This document shows positions 28,333 to 37,191 of a stretch of DNA of 64,000 bases, piece after piece. The stretch's first letter is position 1, and each line of letters begins with the position of its first letter. The notes beneath the pieces were generated by a model. The model had not been told where the DNA came from, searched no databases, and saw only the letters and a list, made by a program, of their open reading frames with translations. This stretch comes from JACCZX01 sp963824935 (lineage in GTDB: Bacteria > Pseudomonadota > Gammaproteobacteria > Burkholderiales > Burkholderiaceae_F), in assembly GCA_963824935.1 (NCBI GenBank), contig CAWGRF010000008.1, positions 1-64,000 on the forward strand, read 5' to 3'. The position numbers were made by a program, and so were the translations under genes.

Positions 28333-28659
28333 TTACGTTGCAGCGATCGATCCGTCACCTGCACGCCTCCGGCCATGCGTGTAACGCTTGCGAGCAGTCA
28401 GCGCAACGACTGCGCACGAACCAATCGTATTGCCCAGCATCATTACCGCCAGCAGTGGGTCGTTCACGACCATATCGCAATACACGGTCGTCACGCCGTG
28501 GCTAAACGTCCAGAAGATCCAGGTCGAAAGGGAAATCGCATAGGCGCCCAGGGGGTCGCGTGCAACCGCCAGCAACTGCGGCACATAGAACAGGAGGCGC
28601 ACCACGTTGCAAACCGCGTACATCGCAGTGATCGAGTGCAAGATCAACTCCTGCGTCAC
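28333..28659 (-). CDS. Small PQ-loop/SemiSWEET-like membrane protein
   Basis: This 108-residue protein has three predicted membrane helices and a proline-glutamine motif in FYVPQLLAVARDPLGAYAIS at the end of the first helix. LSTWIFWTFSHGVTTVY and LLAVMMLGNTIGSCAVVALTA follow. This three-helix plan with VPQ resembles SemiSWEET sugar transporters or PQ-loop proteins, which function as dimers. It starts with GTG at 28659, supported by GGAG seven bases upstream. The last 20 residues are basic. It is followed closely by the SGNH hydrolase gene. Sugar transport is inferred, not shown. Confidence 0.65.
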   Translation of the reverse strand: MTQELILHSITAMYAVCNVVRLLFYVPQLLAVARDPLGAYAISLSTWIFWTFSHGVTTVYCDMVVNDPLLAVMMLGNTIGSCAVVALTARKRYTHGRRRAGDGSIAAT

Positions 28660-28699
28660 GGCGAGCTCCTACACGGTTCCCTGTCGGCGTCTCCTGACA

Positions 28700-28723
28700 G
28701 CGTCCGGCCTGCGGGCCGGACGC
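28700..28723. terminator. Perfect stem-loop after the COG4315 gene
   Basis: GCGTCCGGCC-TGCG-GGCCGGACGC forms a perfect 10-bp GC-rich stem with a 4-base loop. It begins nine bases beyond the stop codon of the minus-strand gene at 28732. No strong U-tract follows, so termination may be imperfect or the hairpin may protect the mRNA 3' end. Confidence 0.6.
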
Positions 28724-28731
28724 AAGTCGCA

Positions 28732-29148
28732 TCACTTGTAGCTGTAGCCCGAGCTGTAGCTGGTATCCGGCGCCACGGATGATTTCTTCGACTCGCCGCG
28801 GATGACGTGCCATACGCCGCCCTGGTTGTCGCCGTTGACATCACCCGCCTTCGCGTCGCCCGCGAAGAAGTACAGCGGCTTGCCCTGGAAGGCCCACTGC
28901 GAGGCGCCGTCATCGCGCTTGATGATGCTGAAGTCGCCGCCGGCCAGCGCCGGATTGGCGACCGTGAACGGCGGCCATGCCGTCGCGCAACCGCCGTTGC
29001 AGTTGCTCTTGCCTGCTGCATCTTTGTCGAACGTATACAGCGTCTTGCCTTCCTTGCTGGCCATTACGCCGTTGGAGATTTGCGTTGGATTGGCGTGCAC
29101 CGCCAGGGTAACGACCGCGATCGCGGCAAACATCATTGCGTGTTTCAT
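28732..29148 (-). CDS. COG4315-type exported repeat protein
   Basis: The 138-residue product has a signal peptide (about 1-20, ending AVHA before NPTQ). It carries the paired motifs of COG4315 proteins: GKTLYTFDKDAAGKSNCNGGCATAWPPF and GKPLYFFAGDAKAGDVNGD. The two LY-F-D elements and the conserved Cys pair in the first are characteristic. The family is periplasmic or secreted with unknown function. GAGGAATT lies upstream of the ATG at 29148, deciding that start over an in-frame ATG at 29286. It probably forms its own transcription unit, bounded by the stem-loop at 28700. Confidence 0.85.
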   Translation of the reverse strand: MKHAMMFAAIAVVTLAVHANPTQISNGVMASKEGKTLYTFDKDAAGKSNCNGGCATAWPPFTVANPALAGGDFSIIKRDDGASQWAFQGKPLYFFAGDAKAGDVNGDNQGGVWHVIRGESKKSSVAPDTSYSSGYSYK

Positions 29149-29291
29149 TCGTAATTCCTCTGCGTAGTTGCTGACGCCACGTCGGCATCCGGCGATAGAT
29201 ACGCAGCGGATCACGGATCGGATGCAGCCCACCGGGAAAATTCTGAAGCTATCTAGGGAAGTCAGATCCGGCACGCGGCAAGCCACGGCCG

Positions 29292-30029
29292 CTACCAGAG
29301 CTTGACGCAGTGTCCTGTCAGCACGAATTCGCTCGGCGTTGCACCGGGCTTGACCGGCGCATCTTCGAACGACACCGCGAGCCGTGTCACGTTGGCGAGC
29401 AGCTTCTCCGATGTCGCACTCATTTCGAATGAGCTGTTACCCGGCGGTTTTGTCGGAATGGCCACTCCGATTGCAAATGGCGCACCTTCTTTCGGCAACG
29501 CCCACACCTGCGCTACTTTGCCGGCGGGAACCGCGACCGGACGCAGCGACTTGACGGTAACGCGCGTGCCATGCCGAGTTGAGCTGATCAGCAACGTCGG
29601 TAACCCTTCGCGGTCGAGCAACAGACCGACGTAGCTTTGCGGCAGCGCCTGCTCGCTCTGCGCAAGTCCATCGAGCGACACGAAGGCTCCGGGCATCAGC
29701 TGCACAAGCCCGAACGTCAGGGCGGCACCGAACGCGAAACCGAGCGCCGGCTTCCATAGACTGGACCACCACGAGTGCCGCGCCCGACGCCCCGCCGCGG
29801 TTGATGCTATGCGCGCTTCGGTGGCAGCCCAGACTCGCGGCGGCGGCACGACAGGCGGTACCGCGCTGGCAAGCGGTGCGAGACGCTGCTCCCACTCTTG
29901 TATCGCGGCACGTGCGGCCGGTGAATCGAGCAGCAGCTTTTCAAAACGTCGCCGCGCAGCGCCGTGCAGCGTGCCGAGCACATACTCGGACGCCAGACGA
30001 TCGAGCAGATCGGCGCGGTTGTAGTTCAC
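29292..30029 (-). CDS. Anti-sigma factor with zinc-finger-like N-terminus and RskA domain
   Basis: The 245 residues begin RADLLDRLASEYVLGTLHGAARRRFE, the anti-sigma (ZAS-like) N-terminal helices. A membrane segment follows near residue 105-125 (LWKPALGFAFGAALTFGLVQLM). The C-terminal RskA-like periplasmic domain includes VPAGKVAQVWALPKEGAPFAIGV. The zinc-binding HxxxCxxC motif is not obvious. The GTG at 30029 overlaps the sigma gene stop (TAGTG), so the pair is translationally coupled, and this start is preferred to 30080. It should hold the sigma factor at the membrane until a periplasmic signal triggers its release. Confidence 0.88.
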   Translation of the reverse strand: MNYNRADLLDRLASEYVLGTLHGAARRRFEKLLLDSPAARAAIQEWEQRLAPLASAVPPVVPPPRVWAATEARIASTAAGRRARHSWWSSLWKPALGFAFGAALTFGLVQLMPGAFVSLDGLAQSEQALPQSYVGLLLDREGLPTLLISSTRHGTRVTVKSLRPVAVPAGKVAQVWALPKEGAPFAIGVAIPTKPPGNSSFEMSATSEKLLANVTRLAVSFEDAPVKPGATPSEFVLTGHCVKLW

Positions 30030-30592
30030 TAACTGTTCTCCATGCACTTCTTCAATCGTTCGAGCCCACGCCGTACCCACGCTTTGACGCTACCGAGCGG
30101 AGCCCGCATATGCGCTGCAACTTCCGAATGCGACATGCCCTGGTAGTACGCGAGCGCAAGGCATTGCCGATGCGATGCATCGAGCGCCTCCATGCAGCCG
30201 CGAATCGCCAGTGCGTCGGTCGCCTCAGTCAACAATTGCAGAGGACTCGGTCGCTCATCCTCGACGTCGATTTCTTCGCCCGCCGCGTTCGCCGGCATTC
30301 CGGTTTCATAACGCACCGCCGCGCTGCGCACCACGTCGAGCGCCTTGTTGCGAACGATCGAAATCAGCCATGTCATCGGCTGGCCGCTTGCAGCGTGATA
30401 ACCGCCCGCGTGATGCCAGACACTCACAAACGCCTCCTGCAAGACATCTTCGGCCGCATCGCGTCGGTTCAATATACGAAGCGCGACGCCAAACAGATGC
30501 GCGCTGGTCGCCTGATAGACGCGCGCAAATGCGGCGCGGTCGCCCAGGGCGACCCGGGAAAGGTCCTGTTGCAGAGCGGTTGATTCAGCCAT
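30029..30592 (-). CDS. ECF RNA polymerase sigma factor, SigK-like
   Basis: The 187-residue sigma factor shows region 2 (LFGVALRILNRRDAAEDVLQEAFVSVWHHAGGY, PMTWLISIVRNKALDVVR) and region 4 (LAYYQGMSHSEVAAHMRAPLGSVKAWVRRGLERLKKCME). It resembles the SigK group, which is often paired with an RskA-type anti-sigma as here. It overlaps the anti-sigma gene by one base in the TAG/GTG junction. The regulon is unknown. The COG4315 gene lies downstream on the same strand and is one plausible target. Confidence 0.9.
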   Translation of the reverse strand: MAESTALQQDLSRVALGDRAAFARVYQATSAHLFGVALRILNRRDAAEDVLQEAFVSVWHHAGGYHAASGQPMTWLISIVRNKALDVVRSAAVRYETGMPANAAGEEIDVEDERPSPLQLLTEATDALAIRGCMEALDASHRQCLALAYYQGMSHSEVAAHMRAPLGSVKAWVRRGLERLKKCMENS

Positions 30593-30702
30593 CCCCGTTT
30601 GGCCAAACGGTCTGGGGCGGGAAGTCTAACGGCGCACGCAAGGCCGCTGACGACATAAGGTCATAGCACCGATAAACTCGGCCAGCCGCAGTGGGAGTCA
30701 CG

Positions 30703-32376
30703 ATGGCCGCGCAGTCGAACAACTCCGCAATGAAAGTAAGACACTTTCGGCAGATACTGCTGTGGCCGCTGCAGCTGATGCCGATCCGGCCTGGCGTGCA
30801 GATCCAGGAACACTGGGAGGTGCTCGAGCGCGAAACGGCGGATAACCCGTGGCGCGAGTTGCTCGACGAATTCACGCCGGAAGGCGGGCAGTTCCAGCTG
30901 CGGCACTACAGCGAGTTCGTCACGTTCCTGCCCTATGTGCAGCGGTTCCTGTACGGCGAGAGCCGTGCCGACAAAACGATCACGAGCAAGGACAAGGACA
31001 AAGAACCCGGCAGCTCGCCGATGCGCGTTTTTCGTCGACACGACATTTCAGCGGCGCGCGTGATCACGCAAGCGGGCACCGAACCGATCGTGTTGTCGAT
31101 CGCTCACATAGATCTGTACTTCTTCTACGACATCGACGTCGTACTACTGAACGTCGAGGTCTATTGCGACGAGCTGATGCTGCCCCAGGCGCAGGAGCTG
31201 CTGTATCGATTCGGCCGCGCTTATCCGGCGGGCTGGGACGAAGATGGCGGCCTGCATTGCCTGCACAGTCTGGAATGGCTTGCGGCGGACGGTACCGTGC
31301 TGGCCGCGTCCGACTCGGGCGACCGCGACAAGTTCTTATCGTTTGTTGCGCAGCACCGGGCGCCGCGTATCAGCTCGCATTGGTCGTTCCTGCTGAAGCC
31401 GCTCGTGCTCGATCATGCCGATCAACACGCCGCGATTCGCTATCGACAAATCGAGTTCTACCGAATGCCGGTGATGGGACTGCTCGCGGTCAACGAGCCG
31501 CGCGAGCTATCTCGCAACGACTTCATTCGCCTCGGCCTGGTGCTTGGCGCGAGCAGCGCCGAAGCACTGCCCTATGCCGAGAGTCACGTCGCTGATTTTG
31601 AGCAGCGCTACTGCTACGACCGCTTCTGGTGCGACGTCGGGCCCTCGCCGAACACGCGCTATCTGGCCAGCGGCCAGGCGCTGATCGTCGTCGGCGACGC
31701 GCAGTCGAAGTATTTCCTGCATTCAGAAAGTGGCGTGCTCGCGCAATTCCGGCATCAGCACTTTCTGCTGTTTCTGATTGCGCACTTTCAGCGTGCCGCG
31801 CTGCTGATGTTTGCCGATCGTTTGGCCGAAGCGCTGAAACAACTCACGTTAGGCGAAGCTGAATCGGTGAAGCGCTTCAAGCGCGCGGTTCGACAGAACT
31901 TCGAGATTTTCTTGCGCTTCACGCATCGCTACTGGTTTCACGAGGTGTCGGAGCAGGCACAGGCAAGCTCGCTGTTCGAGCTGACGACCAAGCATCTGAA
32001 GCTTGACGCGTTGTACGACGACGTCAGGGATCGCATGAACAGCATGGATCGGTATCTGGACACCGACAGCACGCGCCGCCATATGAATACCGTGCTGCGC
32101 CTGACAGTGGTGACGGTGTTCGGGCTAATTGGGACTGTGACGACCGGCTTTATCGGCATGAACCTGATTGGTCTGACCGAAATTCCATTGATCGAGAAAA
32201 TCATCTTCTTCGTCGTCATATTCGTGCCGACCGCGTTTCTGACTTTCTACACGATCGTCAAATCGCGACGGCTGTCGGACTTTCTCGATGTGCTGTCCGA
32301 TGAAAGGGTTTCGGCGCGCGAGAAATTCGTGGCGTTGCTCGGCGTCTGGCGCAAGAAGAGGATGGTCGAGGACTAG
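30703..32376 (+). CDS. CorA-like protein with large N-terminal domain
   Basis: The 557-residue protein ends with two transmembrane helices preceded by a long helical stalk. It contains the CorA-type GMN motif in TTGFIGMNLIGL, followed by FFVVIFVPTAFLTFY. The first 400 residues are not the standard CorA funnel and were not recognised: they hold a FRRHD-ISAARV segment and an acidic patch (YFFYDIDVVLL). The length and the GMN pore motif suggest a divergent Mg2+/Co2+ or other divalent-cation channel. An alternative start is at 30691. The gene stands alone, preceded by a divergent sigma/anti-sigma pair. Confidence 0.78.
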   Translation: MAAQSNNSAMKVRHFRQILLWPLQLMPIRPGVQIQEHWEVLERETADNPWRELLDEFTPEGGQFQLRHYSEFVTFLPYVQRFLYGESRADKTITSKDKDKEPGSSPMRVFRRHDISAARVITQAGTEPIVLSIAHIDLYFFYDIDVVLLNVEVYCDELMLPQAQELLYRFGRAYPAGWDEDGGLHCLHSLEWLAADGTVLAASDSGDRDKFLSFVAQHRAPRISSHWSFLLKPLVLDHADQHAAIRYRQIEFYRMPVMGLLAVNEPRELSRNDFIRLGLVLGASSAEALPYAESHVADFEQRYCYDRFWCDVGPSPNTRYLASGQALIVVGDAQSKYFLHSESGVLAQFRHQHFLLFLIAHFQRAALLMFADRLAEALKQLTLGEAESVKRFKRAVRQNFEIFLRFTHRYWFHEVSEQAQASSLFELTTKHLKLDALYDDVRDRMNSMDRYLDTDSTRRHMNTVLRLTVVTVFGLIGTVTTGFIGMNLIGLTEIPLIEKIIFFVVIFVPTAFLTFYTIVKSRRLSDFLDVLSDERVSAREKFVALLGVWRKKRMVED

Positions 32377-32401
32377 GCGAGCGAGCCGCAAGGCGTGGGT
32401 A

Positions 32402-33580
32402 ATGCGATCGCGTCCAAAATGGTTCACGGTTCATCGCTGGCTCGGGATCGGCCTTGGCATATGGTTCGCACTGGTCGGCGCAAGCGGGGCGATCCTGGTG
32501 TTCGAGGATCCGATCGATGCGTGGCTTAACCCGCGCCTATTGAAGACTGTCTCGCGCGGCCCAGTATTGAGCGCGCAAACGATCGTCGAACGTGCTGAAG
32601 CGCAGTTCCCGCTCGGCCTTGTAGAAAAGATTCGCTTTCCGATCGCCGAAGGTGAGGTGTATCGGCTGACGTTGCGCATGAAGCCGCGCAGAGTGGGCGC
32701 CGCGCGAGCCGAGGCGATGTTCGATCCGGTGAGCGGCGCGTATCTGGGCACGCGCTCCCTCGAAACGCTCGGGGTGGCGCCACCTGATCTGTTGCGCACG
32801 CTGTACGAATTTCATCGCAATGTGTTGCTCGGCAATGCCGGCTCCAACGTCGTCGGTATCGCAGGCATCTTGCTGTTGACCTCGGCGGTGACTGGTTTTG
32901 TGCTGGCTGCGCCGCGTACACGCAATGCGCTCAAGCGCATCGTCTGGATCAACCCGCGCACGTCGGCGACTCGTATCGCGTTTGACGTTCACCGCTCGAC
33001 CGGCATCGTGTTCGCCATCACGCTGCTGCTGGCAACGCTGACCGGCGCCACGCTGGTCTACGTAAATTACGTGCGGGATCTTGTAAGCGTGTTCTCGAAG
33101 GTCGCGCCGTTTCCGACAATTCCGTGGGAGCCGCAGGATGCACACGAGCCACTGCAACTGGATCGCCTGATAGCGAACGTCCGCGCCCGCTTTCCCGAAC
33201 ACACGCTGCTCGAAATCCACGGCTCGCCGCGCCAGACGGCCGGGCATCTTTACTACCTGAAGCGGCCGGGCGACGTGCATCGTCTCGGCGATACGCTGGC
33301 ATGGATCAATCCGTTGAGCGGCGAAATCATGATCGAGCGCAGCCCGCGCACGCGCACCGCGGGTGAAGGCTTCATGCACTGGCTGTTTCCACTGCACAGC
33401 GGCACCGCGTTCGGCACGGTGGGGCAAGTTGTGATGTCAGCCACCGGCGCCGTGCCGTTGCTGATGGTCTTGACCGGTCTATGGGTGTGGCTGCGCAAGC
33501 GGCGCGGCGAGCGTATCGCGCGCGAGCGGCAACTTGCCCGCTTGGGGGCCGTTCGACCCACGACCGCTACTTCGCGTTGA
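32402..33580 (+). CDS. PepSY-associated membrane protein
   Basis: The 392-residue protein starts HRWLGIGLGIWFALVGASGAILVFED, the PepSY TM helix 1 motif. Further membrane helices (VGIAGILLLTSAVTGFVLAA, IVFAITLLLATLTGATLVYV and a final one near the C-terminus) and PepSY-type periplasmic parts containing HRNVLLGN and LPLHSGTAFGTVGQVV follow. Such proteins accompany iron-siderophore uptake or membrane reduction, but no TonB receptor gene is adjacent. Its 3' end overlaps the convergent PNPOx-like gene by 14 bases (33567-33580). The start at 32402 is preferred over longer in-frame options overlapping the CorA-like gene. Confidence 0.87.
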   Translation: MRSRPKWFTVHRWLGIGLGIWFALVGASGAILVFEDPIDAWLNPRLLKTVSRGPVLSAQTIVERAEAQFPLGLVEKIRFPIAEGEVYRLTLRMKPRRVGAARAEAMFDPVSGAYLGTRSLETLGVAPPDLLRTLYEFHRNVLLGNAGSNVVGIAGILLLTSAVTGFVLAAPRTRNALKRIVWINPRTSATRIAFDVHRSTGIVFAITLLLATLTGATLVYVNYVRDLVSVFSKVAPFPTIPWEPQDAHEPLQLDRLIANVRARFPEHTLLEIHGSPRQTAGHLYYLKRPGDVHRLGDTLAWINPLSGEIMIERSPRTRTAGEGFMHWLFPLHSGTAFGTVGQVVMSATGAVPLLMVLTGLWVWLRKRRGERIARERQLARLGAVRPTTATSR

Positions 33581-34172
33581 GCCGAGATTCAAGTTCAGCG
33601 ATACGGTCGAGCAGCGGCTGGCGAGCTTCGTCGATCCGTTCTTGCGTAAAGCGCTGCGTGATGTGCTGGGGACAGTTCCAGTCGAACGCGACGACATCGA
33701 TTAACGCGACACGCTCGACCCGCGCACGATAGCCCGGCAGATCGACTTGACGCACAAGCGCAGGGTCAGCTTCGGCAACGTCGATGAAGCGCACGTGGCC
33801 GAGCAGTTTCAGGCGCTGCCGAAGCTCATAGTCCATCACGATGATCGACACGCGATCGTTGCGCGAAACGTTGCCGGCGCTGACGTACTGCCGGTTGCCG
33901 CGGAAATCCGCAAACGCGAGTTGCGTCGGCGACAGCACTTTGAAAAATCCGGGTGGACCGCCACGGTGCTGCACATACGGCCAGCCGGTTTCACTGATCG
34001 TAGCCATGTAGAAGCTGTCAGCGGCGGCGATGAAGTCGGCTTCAGTTGGCCCCAACAAGCCGTCGAGACCGTCGGCAGACTGCAGGCGGGCGTATGAGGC
34101 ACGCGAGCCGTAGCGCTGCTGCAGTTGCTGCACTGCTGGCGTGAACGCAATGTTGGCAAAGCTACGGCTCAT
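33567..34172 (-). CDS. Pyridoxamine-5'-phosphate-oxidase-fold flavin protein
   Basis: The 201-residue protein has the split-barrel FMN-binding pattern of PNPOx-like proteins: ADSFYMATISETGWPYVQHRGG near residue 55, FRGNRQYVSAGNVSRNDRVSIIVMDY, then LLGHVRF. A C-terminal helix rich in charged residues completes it. It is an uncharacterised member, likely binding FMN or a deazaflavin rather than making PLP. It ends inside the convergent PepSY gene (14-base overlap) and is followed upstream by the CMD-family gene on the same strand, 24 bases away. Confidence 0.85.
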   Translation of the reverse strand: MSRSFANIAFTPAVQQLQQRYGSRASYARLQSADGLDGLLGPTEADFIAAADSFYMATISETGWPYVQHRGGPPGFFKVLSPTQLAFADFRGNRQYVSAGNVSRNDRVSIIVMDYELRQRLKLLGHVRFIDVAEADPALVRQVDLPGYRARVERVALIDVVAFDWNCPQHITQRFTQERIDEARQPLLDRIAELESRLNAK

Positions 34173-34195
34173 TTCGAACGTCCATTGGCGCGGTT

Positions 34196-34756
34196 CTATG
34201 CGACCGCATGTTCTTCAACGTTGAACAAGGCGACCTTCGGGAAATCGATATCTACGCGCGTGGCCTTGTTCAGAATATTGGTGTAGATATTCAGGGCCAC
34301 TGTGCCGATGATCTCGACGATCTCGCCATCGGTCAGCCCGGCGGCGCGCGCAGCGTCGAACTCAGCAGCCGTGACATCGCCAACGTTGTCGTTCAGTACC
34401 TTCGCGAACGCAACGGCAGCCGCGGCCTTCGCGTCCCCCGACGTGCCGCGCCGATTCAACTGAATTTCGTCATTGGTTAAACCGGCGTGCCGGCCGATCG
34501 CGGTGTGCGCGGACACGCAGTATTGGCAGGCGTTGCTTTCGGCAACGGCCAGCGCGATCCGCTCTTGCGTCGCCTTGTCGATCGAGAAGCCGCCGGCAGC
34601 GCCGTACAGGCCCAGGAAGCCCTCGAGCGCTTTTGGCGAATTGGCGAGTACGCGGAGGAAGTTGGGTGTGATGCCGAGCTGCGCCTGCACGGCGTCTAGC
34701 AATGGCTTGGCGGCGCCGGTGGCGGTTTTCGGATCGACAGCATCAATGCGGGGCAT
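34196..34756 (-). CDS. Carboxymuconolactone decarboxylase/AhpD-like protein
   Basis: The 186-residue CMD-family protein contains the AhpD redox motif CQYCVSAH in ERIALAVAESNACQYCVSAHTAIGRHAGL, with Cys-x-x-Cys and the downstream His. It is therefore more likely a peroxide-reducing alkylhydroperoxidase-like protein than a decarboxylase. The start MPRIDAVD at 34756 follows AAAGGAA; a longer start at 34771 is less likely. It is transcribed ahead of the PNPOx-like gene (24-base gap) and divergently from a LysR gene with a dyad between. The three may form a small redox-stress unit. Confidence 0.9.
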   Translation of the reverse strand: MPRIDAVDPKTATGAAKPLLDAVQAQLGITPNFLRVLANSPKALEGFLGLYGAAGGFSIDKATQERIALAVAESNACQYCVSAHTAIGRHAGLTNDEIQLNRRGTSGDAKAAAAVAFAKVLNDNVGDVTAAEFDAARAAGLTDGEIVEIIGTVALNIYTNILNKATRVDIDFPKVALFNVEEHAVA

Positions 34757-34861
34757 GCGAGTTCCTTTCAACAGAGAGTCTTCACTTGTCGTGCATCAAC
34801 CGAGCACAGGTCGAAGCATGGCTGCCGAGGGCGGATCAATAAATGGGCCAAAAGTTATTAG

Positions 34862-34884
34862 ATTGCTGCGTTTTTCGCAGTAAT
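34862..34884. promoter_or_regulatory. Candidate LysR operator
   Basis: ATTGCTGCG-TTTTT-CGCAGTAAT is a 9-base dyad with one mismatch, eight bases upstream of the lysR start (34893), in the gap shared with the divergent CMD gene. Its location suits binding by that LysR regulator. It could equally be an mRNA hairpin near the lysR start. Confidence 0.5.
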
Positions 34885-34892
34885 ATCGGCGC

Positions 34893-35795
34893 ATGGACAA
34901 GCTGCGCGCGATGGCGACCTTCGTTCGCATCGTCGATGGCGGCAGCCTGACCGCGGCGGCCGATTCGCTGCGCACATCGCTGCCATCGGTGGTGCGTTCG
35001 TTGGCCGCTCTGGAAGCCGCGCTCGACGTCCGGCTGTTGAATCGCACAACCCGCCGCATCGCCCTCACCGACGAAGGCCGCGAGTATTACGAGCGCAGCA
35101 AGCGAGTACTGGCGGACGTCGACGATGCCGAAACTGCAATGAGCGCTCGCCGCAAGGCACCGCGCGGTCGACTACGCGTGACAGCGCCGGTCATGTTCGG
35201 ACGCATGCATGTGGCACCGTTGCTGACCGACTTCGTACTGAAGTACCCCGCGCTGCAGATTGAAGTCCTGCTTGTCGACCGGGTAGTTGATCTGGTCGAA
35301 GAGGGCATCGATGTCGGCGTACGTATCGGGCACCTGCCCGACTCATCGCTGGTTGCACTCCCAGTCGGGCAAACGCGTCGCTTGACGTGTGCCAGCCCCG
35401 CCTATCTAAAGCGCGTCGGTACTCCTCGCTCGCTTGCCGACGTTGCAGCCCACCGCTGTGTCAGCTCTACCGGCCTTGCGCAGGGAAACGGATGGACCTT
35501 CTCTGCACACGCCAAGCCCATCTACGTAGCAGTCAACAACGCGTTGATCTCGAATCAAATCGATGCTGCGCTGGATGCGTGCCTGCGCGGCGTGGGACTG
35601 GGCCAGTTTCTGTGCTACCAGGTACGCGCCGCGCTTACCGGCGGCAAACTCAGGCGCGTGTTGCGCGAGCATGAACCCGCGCCGTTGCCGATTCACGTGA
35701 TCTATCCGCACACGCGCCTGTTGTCGTCGAACGTACGTGCGTTTGTGGACTGGACCGTGCCGAAGCTGCGAGCGGCAAAGCTGGGCGCGAGCTAG
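34893..35795 (+). CDS. LysR-family transcriptional regulator
   Basis: The 300-residue protein has the LysR helix-turn-helix (KLRAMATFVRIVDGGSLTAAADSLRTSLPSVVRSLAALEAALDVRLLNRTTR). The type 2 periplasmic-binding-like effector domain includes GRLRVTAPVMFGRMHVAPLLTDF and IDVGVRIGHLPDSSLVA. It belongs to the CrgA/DmlR-like group of regulators. It is divergent from the AhpD-like gene at 34756 and convergent with an MFS gene. The AhpD-like/PNPOx-like pair is the likely target. Confidence 0.9.
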   Translation: MDKLRAMATFVRIVDGGSLTAAADSLRTSLPSVVRSLAALEAALDVRLLNRTTRRIALTDEGREYYERSKRVLADVDDAETAMSARRKAPRGRLRVTAPVMFGRMHVAPLLTDFVLKYPALQIEVLLVDRVVDLVEEGIDVGVRIGHLPDSSLVALPVGQTRRLTCASPAYLKRVGTPRSLADVAAHRCVSSTGLAQGNGWTFSAHAKPIYVAVNNALISNQIDAALDACLRGVGLGQFLCYQVRAALTGGKLRRVLREHEPAPLPIHVIYPHTRLLSSNVRAFVDWTVPKLRAAKLGAS

Positions 35796-35804
35796 CCTGT
35801 TCAC

Positions 35805-37157
35805 CTAAACGCCACTGGTCGCGGGCGGCGCTGGGTCGAAACTTTCCGACAGCGACTCATCGTCGATGTGTGGCAACACGCGAGTGCTGCGGATCACCGG
35901 CTGCCGCCATGCAACCGCTGCAAGCACGAGCGCAGTAACGCCGGCGAAGATCAACGCCGAACGCAACCCGAAATGTTCACCCAGCCAGCCGCCCAGCAAT
36001 GCGCCTGGGCCCGCCGGCAACAGGATCAGCCAACGCATCGTGCTGGTCATCCGGCCAAGCAGCGGCGCTGGCGTAACTGCCTGGCGCAGCGCCAAAAACG
36101 TGATGAAGATCAGCACTGCGCCAACCCCGAACGTCATCAGCATGGCTGCAAACAACGCGACACCGAAGGTCGATGCCGGCGCGATCGCGCCGACCAGCCA
36201 TCCGATGCCACACACCGCCACGCCGAACACCAACGTTGGACCCGGACCGAGGCGGCGCGAAATACGATTGCCGACCGTGCTGGCGGCAATCGTGCCGACG
36301 CCGAGTCCGACGAAGCACAATCCCACCGCACCTTCCGACAAGTGAAGCGTGCGTGTCGCAAACAAGATCTGCACGACCAACGCCGCGTGATAGCACATCT
36401 GCCAGCCGCCGACGATGCACGCCATCGTTACCAACAGCCGATGGCGTGCGACGAAGACAAGGCCGGTGCGCATTGCCGGCCAAAAACGCGCCGCGGCGAG
36501 CTGCGCGCCTTCCTGCACCTTGATGCCGCGCAAGATCAGCGTCGAGATAGCAAGCAGCACCGCATCGGCCAACAACGCCATCGGCGCGCCCACCAGTTTG
36601 ATCAATGCACCGGCCGCGCCCGGACCGGCGACTTCCGCCGACGATGACGCGAGCGCATTCTTCGCGTGCGCTTCGACCAGCCGTTCGCGCGCAACAACCT
36701 GCGTCAGCACGATTTGCGCTGCACTGCCGGCGATCGTGTAGACGGTGCCGATCGCGAAGCCGACGATGTACAGCCAGGTCATCGAAAGCCAGCCCAGCCA
36801 CCACGCAAGCGGCACGCTTGCGACGATCAACGCCAGCAGCGACTCGCCGAAGATGTACACGGGCAGCTTGCGCACACGATCGAGCCAGACGCCCGACGGC
36901 AGCGAGAACAATACGAATGGAATGACCTCCATCGCCGTCAACAGTCCCATCTGCGTCGGTGTCGCATGCAGCAACACGGCCGCGGTCAGCGGCAACGCGA
37001 GCATCGTGACCTGTCCGCCAAACGAGCTGATCAGGATCGACGTCCACAAGCGGCGATAGATGGTGTCGCGCAGCAGATCATCGGGCGCGAGCCGAAGCTG
37101 TGAGATTGCTCGCGCAAAATAACGCCGCAGCGACGGCGCAGCGGAAATGGAACTCAT
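35805..37157 (-). CDS. MFS transporter, EntS/MFS_3 type
   Basis: The 450-residue protein has about twelve membrane segments. It opens RRLWTSILISSFGGQVTMLALPLTAAVLLHATPTQMGLL and carries PSGVWLDRVRKLPVYI, the loop 2-3 motif of the family. This layout fits MFS_3 drug or siderophore exporters such as EntS. The start at 37157 (MSSISAAPSLRRY) is chosen because a longer frame reaching 37304 runs into the kinase gene. It converges on the LysR gene with a nine-base gap. The substrate is not predictable. Confidence 0.88.
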   Translation of the reverse strand: MSSISAAPSLRRYFARAISQLRLAPDDLLRDTIYRRLWTSILISSFGGQVTMLALPLTAAVLLHATPTQMGLLTAMEVIPFVLFSLPSGVWLDRVRKLPVYIFGESLLALIVASVPLAWWLGWLSMTWLYIVGFAIGTVYTIAGSAAQIVLTQVVARERLVEAHAKNALASSSAEVAGPGAAGALIKLVGAPMALLADAVLLAISTLILRGIKVQEGAQLAAARFWPAMRTGLVFVARHRLLVTMACIVGGWQMCYHAALVVQILFATRTLHLSEGAVGLCFVGLGVGTIAASTVGNRISRRLGPGPTLVFGVAVCGIGWLVGAIAPASTFGVALFAAMLMTFGVGAVLIFITFLALRQAVTPAPLLGRMTSTMRWLILLPAGPGALLGGWLGEHFGLRSALIFAGVTALVLAAVAWRQPVIRSTRVLPHIDDESLSESFDPAPPATSGV

Positions 37158-37191
37158 TACGAACGTATGTGATGTTGCAGCCGGACGAAGC

